Shown here: one piece after another, positions 7,745 through 16,365 of the stretch
Layout: the number at the start of each line of letters is the position of its first letter
Position numbering within the stretch: position 1 is the first letter of the stretch
NCBI GenBank assembly: GCA_016714935.1
Contig: JADKBU010000052.1
Span: forward strand, 1-40,124
DNA length: 40,124 bases
Reading direction: 5' to 3'
Source: Candidatus Accumulibacter propinquus
GTDB lineage: Bacteria > Pseudomonadota > Gammaproteobacteria > Burkholderiales > Rhodocyclaceae
Notes under the pieces: model-generated
What the model saw: only the letters and a program-made list of their open reading frames with translations
What the model was told of the DNA's origin: nothing
Database searches by the model: none
Program-made: the position numbers and the translations under genes

Positions 7745-9268
7745 ATGCCGGCGCCCGCAAGCGAAGGAGAGGCAGGCCCCTTGCCGGCTCCGCTGGAGTC
7801 CGCAAGGAACTATGCGTCCATGGCGCAACACGCCTCGCGGCTGCTGGCCGGCTACCTGCAGCGCCTGACCCGGAATAGCCGTGTGGCCTTTTCGCCCGAG
7901 GGACTTGCGGTTGCCAAGGCCTGCATGGATCTCTCGGTGCGCTTGCTGGTCAATCCCTACCGTTTGGCACAGGCGCAAATGGAAGTCGTGCACGACCATC
8001 TGCTGTTGTGGCGACAGGCGATGCTGAAAGCCATGGGCATGCCGTCGCAGACACTCGCCGAACCCGATGGCGAAGACCCGCGCTTCAGCGATCCGGCATG
8101 GGAAGAGAACTACCTCCTGGACTTCATCAAGCAATCGTACCTGATCACGGCCCGTCACCTGCAGCAGACGATCGAACAGGTCGAGGGCCTGGATGAGGCC
8201 AGTCAACGCCAGGTGAGATTGCTCACGCAGCAATACCTTGACTCGCTGTCGCCAACCCATTTCATTCTGACCAACCCGGAAGTGCTGCACGAAACGCTGC
8301 ACAGCAAGGGCCGCAACCTGGTCGATGGCTTGAAGATCCTGCTCGGAGAACGGGAAACCGGTGTCGCGTCGGGCGGTCCAGGTGCCGGGCCCGACGAGCG
8401 CCGCCTCGTTGAATACTCCGCCAATCCCCGCGGAACAGTGATCTTCCGGAACCGGCTGATGCAGTTGCTCCAATTCGAGCCGACGACCCCCCGACATTAC
8501 AAGATACCCCTGCTGCTGGTGCCGCCAAGCAGCAACCGGTATTACCTTCTGGACCTGCGGCAGGATGACTCCTTCGCTCGATGGACGAGCGAGCAGGGCT
8601 TCGCTACCTTCATGGTCAGTTGGCTGGATCCCGACGAGTCCGTCGCACGCACGACTTTCGAAGACTTCTGTACCGAAGGCGTGATGGCCGCGATCACGGC
8701 GGTCGAACAAGCCACGGGCGCGACGCGTGTCCATCTTGCAGGCTACTCCATCGGCGGCAACCTGATGATGAGCACGCTCGCCCGTATGGCGGCAATCGAC
8801 GACCAGCGTGCCGCTTCGGGAAGTTTTCTGGGGGCGATGATCGAGTTTCCGGATTTGGGCGAGTGCCGTGGCGCGGGCGGACCGGATGTTGCTCAAGTCA
8901 CGGTGCCGTGCTATTTCTTTTCGAGCATCGACGACCACGTTTCGCCATGGCAGCGCAGTTACCGTGCTGCGCGCCTGCCGAGCGGGCCGATCAGGTTCGT
9001 TCTCGGGGGCTCGGGCATGTTTGCCGGCGTCGTCCTTCCACCTTCGGCCAGGCGGCATGGCTACTGGACCAATGAAGTCCTGCCGGAGACGCCGGACGAT
9101 TTTCTCGCCGGCGCGGCCAAGCACCTGGGTTCGTGGTGGGACGACTGGCGGCAATGGCTGCTCGCGCAGCCGGAGGGCCATGTGCTGGTGCCGACAGACA
9201 TGCCCGGCGACGCTGCACCCGGGATGATCCAGGACAAGCTCCGTTGCCATCCCGATCCGCAGCAATGA
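7745..9268 (+). CDS. PHA-synthase homologue lacking catalytic Cys and His, with a truncated cap
   Basis: A 507-residue relative of class I poly(3-hydroxyalkanoate) synthase. The N-terminal half (FSPEGLAVAKACMDLSVRLLVNP, FSDPAWEENYLLDFIKQSYL, SPTHFILTNPEVLHET, RNRLMQLLQFEPTT) is full length. The lipase-like box that is normally GxCxGG reads GYSIGG, placing Ser335 at the nucleophile position. The Asp of the triad is present (Asp397 in SIDDHVSPW). The catalytic His is replaced by Met425 (GGSGM where GGSGH is expected), with the normal 28-residue spacing from the Asp. About 100 residues between nucleophile and Asp, the cap region, are missing. It is unlikely to polymerise; it may bind granules, act as a regulator or be an altered hydrolase. 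An alternative start is ATG 7820, which has an AAGGAA site. Confidence 0.9.
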   Translation: MPAPASEGEAGPLPAPLESARNYASMAQHASRLLAGYLQRLTRNSRVAFSPEGLAVAKACMDLSVRLLVNPYRLAQAQMEVVHDHLLLWRQAMLKAMGMPSQTLAEPDGEDPRFSDPAWEENYLLDFIKQSYLITARHLQQTIEQVEGLDEASQRQVRLLTQQYLDSLSPTHFILTNPEVLHETLHSKGRNLVDGLKILLGERETGVASGGPGAGPDERRLVEYSANPRGTVIFRNRLMQLLQFEPTTPRHYKIPLLLVPPSSNRYYLLDLRQDDSFARWTSEQGFATFMVSWLDPDESVARTTFEDFCTEGVMAAITAVEQATGATRVHLAGYSIGGNLMMSTLARMAAIDDQRAASGSFLGAMIEFPDLGECRGAGGPDVAQVTVPCYFFSSIDDHVSPWQRSYRAARLPSGPIRFVLGGSGMFAGVVLPPSARRHGYWTNEVLPETPDDFLAGAAKHLGSWWDDWRQWLLAQPEGHVLVPTDMPGDAAPGMIQDKLRCHPDPQQ

Positions 9269-9354
9269 ACCGCTTGCCGGGCACGCACGGGTCATGTCGT
9301 GCGCTGCGGCACGGTGGCACCCAGCGCTGTCGCTTGGCGTAGAATGGCTGGACC

Positions 9355-10524
9355 ATGAGCACCACCCTCCTTCCTGACTATTGCGGCGGCAGCATCGTGA
9401 ATCTGATGCAGAGCATCGCCACCGCCTGCGGCAGCACGCTTGCTCGTTATCCGCAATTAGCGACCCTGCCGGCAGCCACGCTGAGCAGGGCACGCCATGT
9501 GGTCCTGCTGGTCATCGACGGGCTGGGCCAGCGTACCCTGGCCCGACACATGGCCGCCAGCCCGCATCTGCATCAGCACCTGCTCGGCAGCATGACTTCG
9601 GTGTTTCCATCGACCACCGCCAGCGCCATCACGGCAATGATGACCGGCCTGGCTCCGGCGCAGCACGCTCTCACCGGCTGGCACATGCACCTCGACGAAA
9701 TCGACCAGACTCTGGCCATCCTGCCGCTGCTGCCCCGCATGGGGCCTGTCCGCCTGCCCGCCAACGAGCTGCCGCCGAGACTTTTCGAACATGCGTCCCT
9801 GTTTCAGGGGCTCGACCGCGAGTCCTGGGTGGTAGCACCACAGAATATCGTCGGCAGCGCCTTCAACGCCTGGCACTCGCGTGCGGCCCAGACCAGGGCC
9901 TACGGTTCGCTCGACGAGATGTTTGCCTGTCTGGGCGAGCTGTTGCAGGAAACCGCAATACCACGTTATATCTACGCCTACTATCCGGACCTCGACAGTT
10001 ATTCGCATCATTACGGAACCGACAGCCGACAGGCGGTGCACACGCTGGCCGCTTTCGATGACCTCTTCGGCGACTTCCTGCGGCGGGTGCGCGGTAGTCG
10101 CAGCTGGGTACTGGTTACCGCTGACCATGGTTTCATCGATTCGCCGCCGCGACGGGTGATCAGTCTCGACGACCATCCGCAGCTCGGCGATCTGCTGCTG
10201 CGTCCCCTTTGCGGAGAGCGCCGGGTCGCCTATTGTTACGTTGCGCCGGACAAGCGACCGGCTTTCGAAGCTTATGTCCGCCGGCATCTCGCACGCGCGG
10301 CGCACCTCTATGCCAGCGACCGGTTGATCGCTGCCGGCTGGTTCGGTCCCCCGCCGTATCATCCGCGCCTGTCGTCCCGAGTCGGCGACTACACGCTGGT
10401 GATGAAGGACAACTGGACGATCAAGGACTGGTTGCCAGGCGAGAAGCACTTTGCCATGCTCGGCGTCCATGGCGGCATCAGCGCCAGCGAAATGCGCGTC
10501 CCGCTGGTAGGCCTTCTGGCCTAG
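9355..10524 (+). CDS. Alkaline phosphatase superfamily phosphodiesterase/pyrophosphatase
   Basis: A 389-residue protein of the type I phosphodiesterase/nucleotide pyrophosphatase group. The metal site is visible in order: Asp55 in LLVIDGLGQ, Thr87/Thr88 in VFPSTTASA as the nucleophile, the YYPDLDSYSHHYG motif with Asp and His ligands, TADHGFID, and a late GVHGG. It should cleave a phosphodiester or phosphonate; the substrate is unknown. There is no clear signal peptide, so it is probably cytoplasmic. It starts 86 bp after the PHA-synthase-like gene on the same strand, and its link to that gene is only positional. Confidence 0.88.
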   Translation: MSTTLLPDYCGGSIVNLMQSIATACGSTLARYPQLATLPAATLSRARHVVLLVIDGLGQRTLARHMAASPHLHQHLLGSMTSVFPSTTASAITAMMTGLAPAQHALTGWHMHLDEIDQTLAILPLLPRMGPVRLPANELPPRLFEHASLFQGLDRESWVVAPQNIVGSAFNAWHSRAAQTRAYGSLDEMFACLGELLQETAIPRYIYAYYPDLDSYSHHYGTDSRQAVHTLAAFDDLFGDFLRRVRGSRSWVLVTADHGFIDSPPRRVISLDDHPQLGDLLLRPLCGERRVAYCYVAPDKRPAFEAYVRRHLARAAHLYASDRLIAAGWFGPPPYHPRLSSRVGDYTLVMKDNWTIKDWLPGEKHFAMLGVHGGISASEMRVPLVGLLA

Positions 10525-10574
10525 CAGCGGCTGCCGGCATCGCGCACGCGCTTCATTCCAATGAGAGTACACCA

Positions 10575-10958
10575 ATGGCCAACGACAATACCAAGAGCGC
10601 ACAAACCGATCGTCTGATTGCCGACGCCGTGCGCAATCGCCTTGGCCGCGAGGCGGGTTACCGTGAACAGGCACTCAAAATCTACCCGTGGATCTGTGGG
10701 CGCTGCGCCCGCGAATTCACGCACCAGAACCTGCGCGAACTGACCGTGCATCACCGCAACCACAATCACGACGACAATCCCAGCGACGGCAGCAACTGGG
10801 AACTGTTGTGCCTCTACTGCCACGATAACGAACACTCGCGACAACTCGACGCCGAAGCCGCGCGCCGGAGCGGCATCCACTCGCTTGGCGCGTCGACCAG
10901 GGCTGCGGCGACGGCACAGCCATTTGCCAACCTGAAAGACCTCCTGAAACGCCGTTAA
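10575..10958 (+). CDS. yajD: YajD-type HNH nuclease
   Basis: A 127-residue HNH protein closely resembling E. coli YajD: the start MANDN...DRLIADAVRNRLGREAGYREQALKIYPW, a first zinc pair in CGRCAREF, the HNH core TVHHRNHNHDDNPSDGSNWE and a second zinc pair in CLYCHDNEH, and the tail FANLKDLLKRR. HNH proteins of this type are presumed metal-dependent nucleases, with the YajD target unknown. ATG 10575 has a GAGAG stretch upstream, and the reading frame before it belongs to the preceding gene in another frame. The gene is 50 bp downstream of the phosphatase gene. Confidence 0.9.
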   Translation: MANDNTKSAQTDRLIADAVRNRLGREAGYREQALKIYPWICGRCAREFTHQNLRELTVHHRNHNHDDNPSDGSNWELLCLYCHDNEHSRQLDAEAARRSGIHSLGASTRAAATAQPFANLKDLLKRR

Positions 10959-11026
10959 CGGTCATTGCCGTTTCCAGGCTGCGCTGCCGCCCTGCGGCGC
11001 ACAGCGTGTGGACTCAAAAGCACAGA

Positions 11027-11875
11027 ATGAACAGTCAATACAACTTCAGCATCCTCGAAGACATCGCCAGCGATCTTTCCGGCGAAGTGATTTCCTTTCC
11101 GATCTTCCTCGACATCACCTTCCAGGTGCGTAACGCACTGCGGAAACCCGACCTGACCATCGAACAACTGGGTACGGTAGTCAGCGCCGAACCCTTGATG
11201 AGCACCAAGATCATCCGCCTGGCAAACTCGGCGGCGATCAACCGCTCCGGGCGGCCCATCGTCGACATCAACAGTGCGATTGCACGTATCGGCATGGAGG
11301 CCGTACGCACCGTCTCCTTCGCCGTCGCCATGGAGCAACTGCTCAGTTCGAAGAAGATGGCGCCGTTTGAAGCGCTGTCGCGTCGGCTGTGGGAGCACAC
11401 CATGCACGTGGCCGCCCTGTCGCGCGTATTGGCTCGCCGACTGACCCGGGTACATCCTGACGAAGCGATGTTTGTCGGACTGGTCCACGATATCGGTGTC
11501 TTTTACCTGCTCTCACGGGCAGCGAACTTCCCTGAACTGGTCGACGACCCGGCCGAGTTGCATCAGTTGCTGGTCCAGTGGCACGACAGTATCGGGCACG
11601 CACTGCTGGCGGCCATGGGGTTGCCGGAAGAGATCCTGGTGGTGGTGCAGGAGCATGAGATGGAGCGTAGCGTAGCTAGCCCGACGACGCTCGCCGAGGT
11701 GCTCTTCGTCGCCGACAAGCTGGCCAATGTACAGCACGCGTGGCGGGATCCCACGCTCTGCGAGCCGGTCGACGCCAGCATTCTGTTTGAGTTGTTTGAC
11801 GCCGAAGGGCTGAGCACGCTGCTTGTCGAGTCGGCCGAAGACGTTGCCTCTCTGAAAAGCGCTCTGGGTACTTGA
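11027..11875 (+). CDS. HDOD-domain signalling protein
   Basis: A 282-residue single HDOD domain, from about residue 15 (SGEVISFPIFLDITFQVRNAL) through the characteristic VSAEPLMSTKIIRLANSAAIN block (about 48-68), INSAIARIGMEAVRTVSFAVAM, and the HD motif at His154-Asp155 in GLVHDIGVFYLL. HDOD proteins are signalling adaptors without proven phosphohydrolase activity, often tied to c-di-GMP, chemotaxis or stress regulation. No second output domain is present. I chose ATG 11027; an in-frame GTG at 11006 is possible but adds nothing conserved. The c-di-GMP phosphodiesterase 740 bp downstream suggests, but does not prove, a shared signalling theme. Confidence 0.9.
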   Translation: MNSQYNFSILEDIASDLSGEVISFPIFLDITFQVRNALRKPDLTIEQLGTVVSAEPLMSTKIIRLANSAAINRSGRPIVDINSAIARIGMEAVRTVSFAVAMEQLLSSKKMAPFEALSRRLWEHTMHVAALSRVLARRLTRVHPDEAMFVGLVHDIGVFYLLSRAANFPELVDDPAELHQLLVQWHDSIGHALLAAMGLPEEILVVVQEHEMERSVASPTTLAEVLFVADKLANVQHAWRDPTLCEPVDASILFELFDAEGLSTLLVESAEDVASLKSALGT

Positions 11876-11923
11876 AGCCGTGGCGCGGCAGGCCTGATCC
11901 TGGCCGCGTCCGAACCACGCCGA

Positions 11924-12433
11924 CTACAGGCGCCGGATCTTGTCGAGCAGCGCACTGGTCGAGGTCTGGTGAATGAACGGCAAGGACAGTACCCGTCCCC
12001 CCCAGTTGGTGACTTCACGGTTGCCGACGATTCGCTCGATTGGCCAGTCGCCACCCTTGACCAGAATCTCCGGCCGGCAATCGAGGATCCGTTGCAGCGG
12101 TGTATCCTCGTCGAACCAGGTGACCAGCGACACCGATTCGAGAGCGGCGATCACCGCCAGTCGATCAGACAGGGTGTTTACCGGACGGTCGTCGCCCTTG
12201 CCAAGGCGCCTGACCGAGGCATCGGCGTTGAGCGCCACGACCAGCGACGCACCAAGCGCACGCGCCTCGGCGAGAAGGGTGACATGACCGCGGTGCAGAA
12301 GGTCGAAGCAGCCGTTGGTAAACACCAGTGGGCGTGGCAGGACGAGCAGGCGCGGTGCGATCTCGCCGGGGGCAATGATCTTGCTTTCGAAGGCCGGCAG
12401 GCCGGTCGATGATCGGGACATGGTATGGGGCAT
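11924..12433 (-). CDS. rfaE2: D-glycero-beta-D-manno-heptose 1-phosphate adenylyltransferase
   Basis: A 169-residue nucleotidyltransferase equivalent to the C-terminal half of E. coli HldE. It has the HxGH-type motif FTNGCFDLLHRGHVTLL, then LVVALNADASVRRLGKGDDRPVN, WFDEDTPLQRIL and the family-specific ILVKGGDW. It activates heptose-1-phosphate with ATP to ADP-heptose for LPS inner core. As in other betaproteobacteria, kinase and adenylyltransferase are apparently separate genes; the kinase is not in this window. Starts at 12433 (MPHTMSRSS) and 12421 are both plausible and neither is decisive. It is the only reverse-strand gene between 6.6 and 16.3 kb and converges on the HDOD gene with a 48-bp gap. 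Confidence 0.93.
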   Translation of the reverse strand: MPHTMSRSSTGLPAFESKIIAPGEIAPRLLVLPRPLVFTNGCFDLLHRGHVTLLAEARALGASLVVALNADASVRRLGKGDDRPVNTLSDRLAVIAALESVSLVTWFDEDTPLQRILDCRPEILVKGGDWPIERIVGNREVTNWGGRVLSLPFIHQTSTSALLDKIRRL

Positions 12434-12612
12434 GCCTCATTCGGCGAAGAACGCTCATCGTACCGGTTCCCGAAACGCGGGCCAAGCGCTGTTTGCGCAT
12501 CCGATCGGTCATTGCCAGGCGGCCCCCCGGGGTGGCGAAAATTGCGAGCACGCACGCGCAGTTCATTTTTCGGTATCGTTAGATCCGTCAATCGTACTCC
12601 GAGGACCGACCG

Positions 12613-15543
12613 ATGCGTCGTCATTACCCGTTGCACGTCCATATCTCGACGCTGTTTCTGGCGCTGATCCTGCTCGTCTGCGGCGTCCTCGGAGGCATAG
12701 GCTACCAGCTCAGCTCGGACCTGCTGGCCGCGTCCGCCGCCGACCTGACCACCCGCATCAGCCGTGAAGCGCTGCTCGAAATGGAACACATCATCGAACC
12801 GGCGGAGGTGGCCACCCGCCTGCTGAGCCTGCAACGGGTGACCACTGCCACTTCCCTCAAGGAACGTCTCGACAGCGTCGAATTTCTGCGCGAGGCGCTA
12901 GACAGCTCTGCGGCGCTGTCGTCGCTCTATGTCGGCTACGACAATGGCGACTTCTTCCTCGTCGGCCGTGTCGGGCAGGGCAGTGAAGCCGAGGCCTCGC
13001 GAGTACCGGTCGGCGCCAGCTACGTCGTTCAGAGCATCGAGCGGGCGGGCGCCGCGGCGCGTGGCCGCTTCATCTATCTCGACGCCAGGCTGAAGATCCT
13101 GCGCGCCGACGACCGCCCGGACTACGCTGCCGCCTACGATCCCCGGCAGCGGCCCTGGTTTCAGCAGGCGCTGACAGCGTCGACACAGGTCAAGACACCG
13201 CCTTATCTGTTCTACTCCAGCCGCAAGGTCGGCACCACCCTGGCCAACCGTGCCGGTGGTGGACACGCGGTGGTGGGCGCGGACATCCTGCTGCATACCC
13301 TGGGTATGATACTGGCTACCCGGAAGGTGACCCCGGGCAGCGAGATGGTGCTGGTCAATTCACAAGGTTACGTTCTGGCCTTCGAAGACCTCGACCGGAT
13401 GGTGATGGCGTCTCCCGAGAGCGATGCCGCTCCCAAACTGGCGCGGCTTGACGAACTCGGCGTGCCGGCGCTGGTGTCGCTCATGGAAACGGTGAGAAAC
13501 ATGCCTGGCCAGGCTGCCCAGAGCCTGCGCGTCAAAGTTCGGGACGACGGTTGGCGGGTCTCGGTCAACCCGCTGTTGCTCGAAGGCGTGCCGCCGTTGT
13601 ATCTGGTCACCGCGATTCCCGAGAGCGAGTTGATGGCCGGAGCACTGCAACTGAGACAGCACTCGGCGGTCGCCACGCTGGTCGTCCTGCTGATCACGAT
13701 CCCGTTGACCTGGCTGCTGGCGCGCAGCATCGCGCGTTCGTTGGGCAGCCTGGCCGACGAAGCCGAGGCAATCCGTCACTTCGAGTTCACACAGCCGATC
13801 AAGCTTGAGTCTTCGATCAAGGAAGTCAGCGAACTCGCGCAGACCATGGACAGCATGAAACGAACGATTCATCGCTTTCTCGACATCAGCCACGCCGTCG
13901 CCGCGGAACAAAACTTCGACCGCCTGTTGCCGCGACTGCTCAGGGACACGCTCTCGGCATCCGGAGCGCGCGCCGGCATCCTTTACCTCGCCGAAGAAAC
14001 GCAACTGAAGCCGGCAGCGGCGCTCGATGAGACCGGGTCGGCATGGGCTGGCGAATTGCCCGCGCTTGAAATCTCGAACAGCGGGCCATTGCTCGGTGCC
14101 GCCCTCAGCGATGGCAGCGCACGCGCCGAACGGCTCCGGCCCGATGACATCAGATGCCTGGGACTCGCGACCGCTGATCTGTCCGGGGCAACGCACGCCA
14201 TTGCCCTGCCGCTGCTCAATCGGCAGACCGAACTGGTCGGGGCGATGGTTCTGCTCTGCGACAGCGCAACCGACAGCAGCCGTCTGAGCTTCGTCAAGGC
14301 GCTGTCCGGGTCGGCGGCGGTATCACTCGAAAGCAAGGCGCTGATCAAGGCCCAGAAGGACCTCTTCGAAGCCTTCATCAAGTTGATCGCCGCAGCAATC
14401 GACGCCAAGAGCCCGTACACCGGCGGCCATTGCAAACGCGTCCCTGAACTCACCGAGATGCTGGCCGACGCCGCCTGCGAGGCGAGCAGCGGTCCCTTCC
14501 AGGACTTTCAGTTGAGCGAAGACGAAAGGGAGGCGCTACACGTCGCCGCCTGGCTGCATGACTGCGGCAAGGTGACTACCCCCGAATACGTGGTGGACAA
14601 GGCCACCAAGCTGGAAACGATCCATGACCGTCTCCACGAGGTACGGATGCGCTTCGAAGTGCTCAAGCGTGAAGAGGAAATACGTTGCCTGCAAGCGATT
14701 GCCGACGGCGGCGATGAACCCTCGCTGCGCGCCGGGCTCGCTGCCGAATTGCTGCGCATCGACGACGACTTTGCCTTCATTGCCAACTGCAACGAAGGCG
14801 GCGAATTCATGGCGCCGCAGAAAATCGAGCGCCTGCAGGTGATCGCCAGGCGCACCTGGTGGCGCACACTCGATGACCGTATCGGTATTTCCGAGGAGGA
14901 GAAGCTGCGCAAGGCGCGCACACCACCTGCCTTGCTGCCGGTCGCCGAACCGCTGCTGGCCGACAAGCCCGAGCACCTCTTCCCGAGACGCCCACAGGAT
15001 CAAATGCCGGCAGACAACCGCTGGGGGGTTCGCATGGCCGTTCCGACGCTGCTCTACAACCGCGGCGAACTTTACAATCTCGCGGTCGAGCGCGGCACAT
15101 TGTCGGAAGAAGAGCGCTACAAAATCAACGAGCACATCGTGCAGACGCTGGTCATGCTCTCGCAATTGCCTTTCCCCAAACACCTTCGAAAAGTCCCTGA
15201 AATCGCCGGTGCTCACCATGAGAAGATGGATGGCAGTGGTTATCCCTGTAAACTCCGGCGAGAGGAAATGCCCCCGGTGGCGCGGATGATGGCCATCGCC
15301 GACATTTTCGAAGCGCTGACGGCCATCGATCGCCCCTACAAGAAAGGCAAGACCCTGTCCGAAGCGCTCGCCATCATGAGCAGGATGCAGCAGGAGCAGC
15401 ACATCGATCCAGAACTCTTCGACCTCTTTCTGAGTTCAGGCGTATACGACAAGTACGCCAGGAAACGCATGCGCCCCGAGCAAAGGGATGTGGACCACGA
15501 AAACCTGGTCATCGGCAAGCAGCGTCCGCACCCGACTGTCTGA
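12613..15543 (+). CDS. Membrane-bound Cache-HAMP-GAF-HD-GYP cyclic-di-GMP phosphodiesterase
   Basis: A 976-residue receptor. TM1 is at about 11-33, a periplasmic double-Cache-type sensor at 35-340 (YDPRQRPWFQQAL is a hallmark), TM2 at about 351-370, HAMP to about 425, a GAF-like domain at about 440-580, then HD-GYP. The HD pair is His649-Asp650 in AAWLHDCGKV and the second half is HHEKMDGSGYP at 868-878 with D873-G874. The two halves lie about 218 residues apart, where ordinary HD-GYP domains have 60-65, so an insert of roughly 150 residues sits inside the fold. It should sense a small ligand outside the cell and hydrolyse c-di-GMP inside. GAGGA at 12601-12605 serves ATG 12613. The reading frame is otherwise intact. 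Confidence 0.93.
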   Translation: MRRHYPLHVHISTLFLALILLVCGVLGGIGYQLSSDLLAASAADLTTRISREALLEMEHIIEPAEVATRLLSLQRVTTATSLKERLDSVEFLREALDSSAALSSLYVGYDNGDFFLVGRVGQGSEAEASRVPVGASYVVQSIERAGAAARGRFIYLDARLKILRADDRPDYAAAYDPRQRPWFQQALTASTQVKTPPYLFYSSRKVGTTLANRAGGGHAVVGADILLHTLGMILATRKVTPGSEMVLVNSQGYVLAFEDLDRMVMASPESDAAPKLARLDELGVPALVSLMETVRNMPGQAAQSLRVKVRDDGWRVSVNPLLLEGVPPLYLVTAIPESELMAGALQLRQHSAVATLVVLLITIPLTWLLARSIARSLGSLADEAEAIRHFEFTQPIKLESSIKEVSELAQTMDSMKRTIHRFLDISHAVAAEQNFDRLLPRLLRDTLSASGARAGILYLAEETQLKPAAALDETGSAWAGELPALEISNSGPLLGAALSDGSARAERLRPDDIRCLGLATADLSGATHAIALPLLNRQTELVGAMVLLCDSATDSSRLSFVKALSGSAAVSLESKALIKAQKDLFEAFIKLIAAAIDAKSPYTGGHCKRVPELTEMLADAACEASSGPFQDFQLSEDEREALHVAAWLHDCGKVTTPEYVVDKATKLETIHDRLHEVRMRFEVLKREEEIRCLQAIADGGDEPSLRAGLAAELLRIDDDFAFIANCNEGGEFMAPQKIERLQVIARRTWWRTLDDRIGISEEEKLRKARTPPALLPVAEPLLADKPEHLFPRRPQDQMPADNRWGVRMAVPTLLYNRGELYNLAVERGTLSEEERYKINEHIVQTLVMLSQLPFPKHLRKVPEIAGAHHEKMDGSGYPCKLRREEMPPVARMMAIADIFEALTAIDRPYKKGKTLSEALAIMSRMQQEQHIDPELFDLFLSSGVYDKYARKRMRPEQRDVDHENLVIGKQRPHPTV

Positions 15544-15660
15544 AGCGATACCTTTGCGTCCTGCACCCCCTGGGGCGCAGCGGCTTCTCGTTCCGTAGGC
15601 AAGCTGGTCGATGCAGCGGCGCGTCCGCAGGAGCCCCGACGGCGCGCCACTGTCAGGATA

Positions 15661-15759
15661 CTTTACAACCGCAGCCGCGCGTTCGGAAGCTGTAACAGCA
15701 GACCCAGGCTAAGCCGCTGATGAATAAACACTGTTTATATCAAGGCATAGTCCTTGCTT
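15661..15759 (+). promoter_or_regulatory. Sigma-54-type promoter with upstream dyad, resembling PEP-CTERM gene control regions
   Basis: GG at 15744-15745 and GC at 15756-15757 are separated by exactly 10 bp in AAGGCATAGTCCTTGCTTA, close to the sigma-54 consensus TGGCAC-N5-TTGC. About 50-80 bp upstream lie TTTACA (15662-15667) and TGTAAC (15691-15696), an interrupted dyad placed like an activator site. From memory, this pairing resembles regions in front of PEP-CTERM protein genes in Rhodocyclales, which a PrsR-type activator controls. No PEP-CTERM gene follows; the next ORF starts 380 bp downstream. Confidence 0.6.
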
Positions 15760-15884
15760 AGATTGGTCTGGCCGCGCTGGCAAGCCCCCAAGCATTCGTC
15801 GTTGCCGTGGTGGCCGCCGCAGACCGCAGCGGCGCGCTCCGCTCGCCCGCAGTGCCCCCACGGGAATACGGCAACCCTTTGCTT

Positions 15885-16012
15885 TTAAATCTCTCTGTAC
15901 CGACCATCCGGTGGGGTCAAGAAGCAACCGGTCACCTGGAAGCGAAGCACCTAAACAACGGCAAGGCCGCAATCCGGCCCATTGCCCCGGTCAACCGCTG
16001 AAGTTTTGCATC
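15885..16012 (+). other. Structured intergenic stretch, possible RNA leader
   Basis: Part of the 590-bp gene-free gap at 15544-16136. A strong hairpin is formed by GGCAA 15960-15964 with TTGCC 15982-15986 and GGCCG 15965-15969 with CGGCC 15975-15979. Just before it GACC...GGGTC (15902-15918) can pair, and ACCGGTCA / CCGGTCAACC recur on both sides. The layout could be a folded leader RNA upstream of the small gene at 16137; I could not match it convincingly to a known riboswitch. The rest of the gap shows nothing else that I can support. Confidence 0.3.
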
Positions 16013-16136
16013 AAATTTTTTGTTCTACCACCGAATGGATATTGTCAGTTTTATACCCTCGCAAGCGGACATCGCTTCGTCACCTCCTCCTGGCCTCCGC
16101 TGATCCCACCATTGCTCACTCTCCTTCTCTCCCCAC

Positions 16137-16343
16137 ATGAACACGAAAATCTGCGTCAAGTGCAAACAAGAAAAACCCGTACTGGAGTTTCACAGGAACT
16201 CACGGAGCACGGATGGTTTGCATTCCTATTGCAAGGAGTGCAACAAGGCGCAAGCCCTGGCGCACATCAAGGCTGAAAAGGCCAGGCGGGCTCTGCTACG
16301 AGCTGCCAGGAAATGCGTCGCCGGCGAGTCATCAGGGAAATAA
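16137..16343 (+). CDS. Small zinc-ribbon protein of unknown function
   Basis: A 68-residue protein with two CxxC pairs: CVKC at 6-9 followed by KQEKPVLEFHRN, and YCKEC at about 31-35 followed by a basic tail. The pattern CxxC-KPxxEFxxxxxxxDGLxxxCKxC is a recurring small zinc-binding module in bacterial and phage proteins, often near the N-terminus of HNH-type nucleases; here it stands alone. No good ribosome site precedes the ATG, which lowers confidence in expression. It converges on the LysR gene with 22 bp between them. Function unknown; nucleic-acid binding is a guess from the zinc ribbon and basic tail. Confidence 0.65.
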   Translation: MNTKICVKCKQEKPVLEFHRNSRSTDGLHSYCKECNKAQALAHIKAEKARRALLRAARKCVAGESSGK

Positions 16344-16365
16344 GGGAAACATTGTCTCGACAGGA

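Noticed and set aside
7673..9493. 606-codon reverse open frame over the PHA-synthase-like gene
   Set aside because: Low-complexity Arg/Gln/His-rich composition and an exact overlap with a forward gene with recognisable family motifs. It is a shadow frame.
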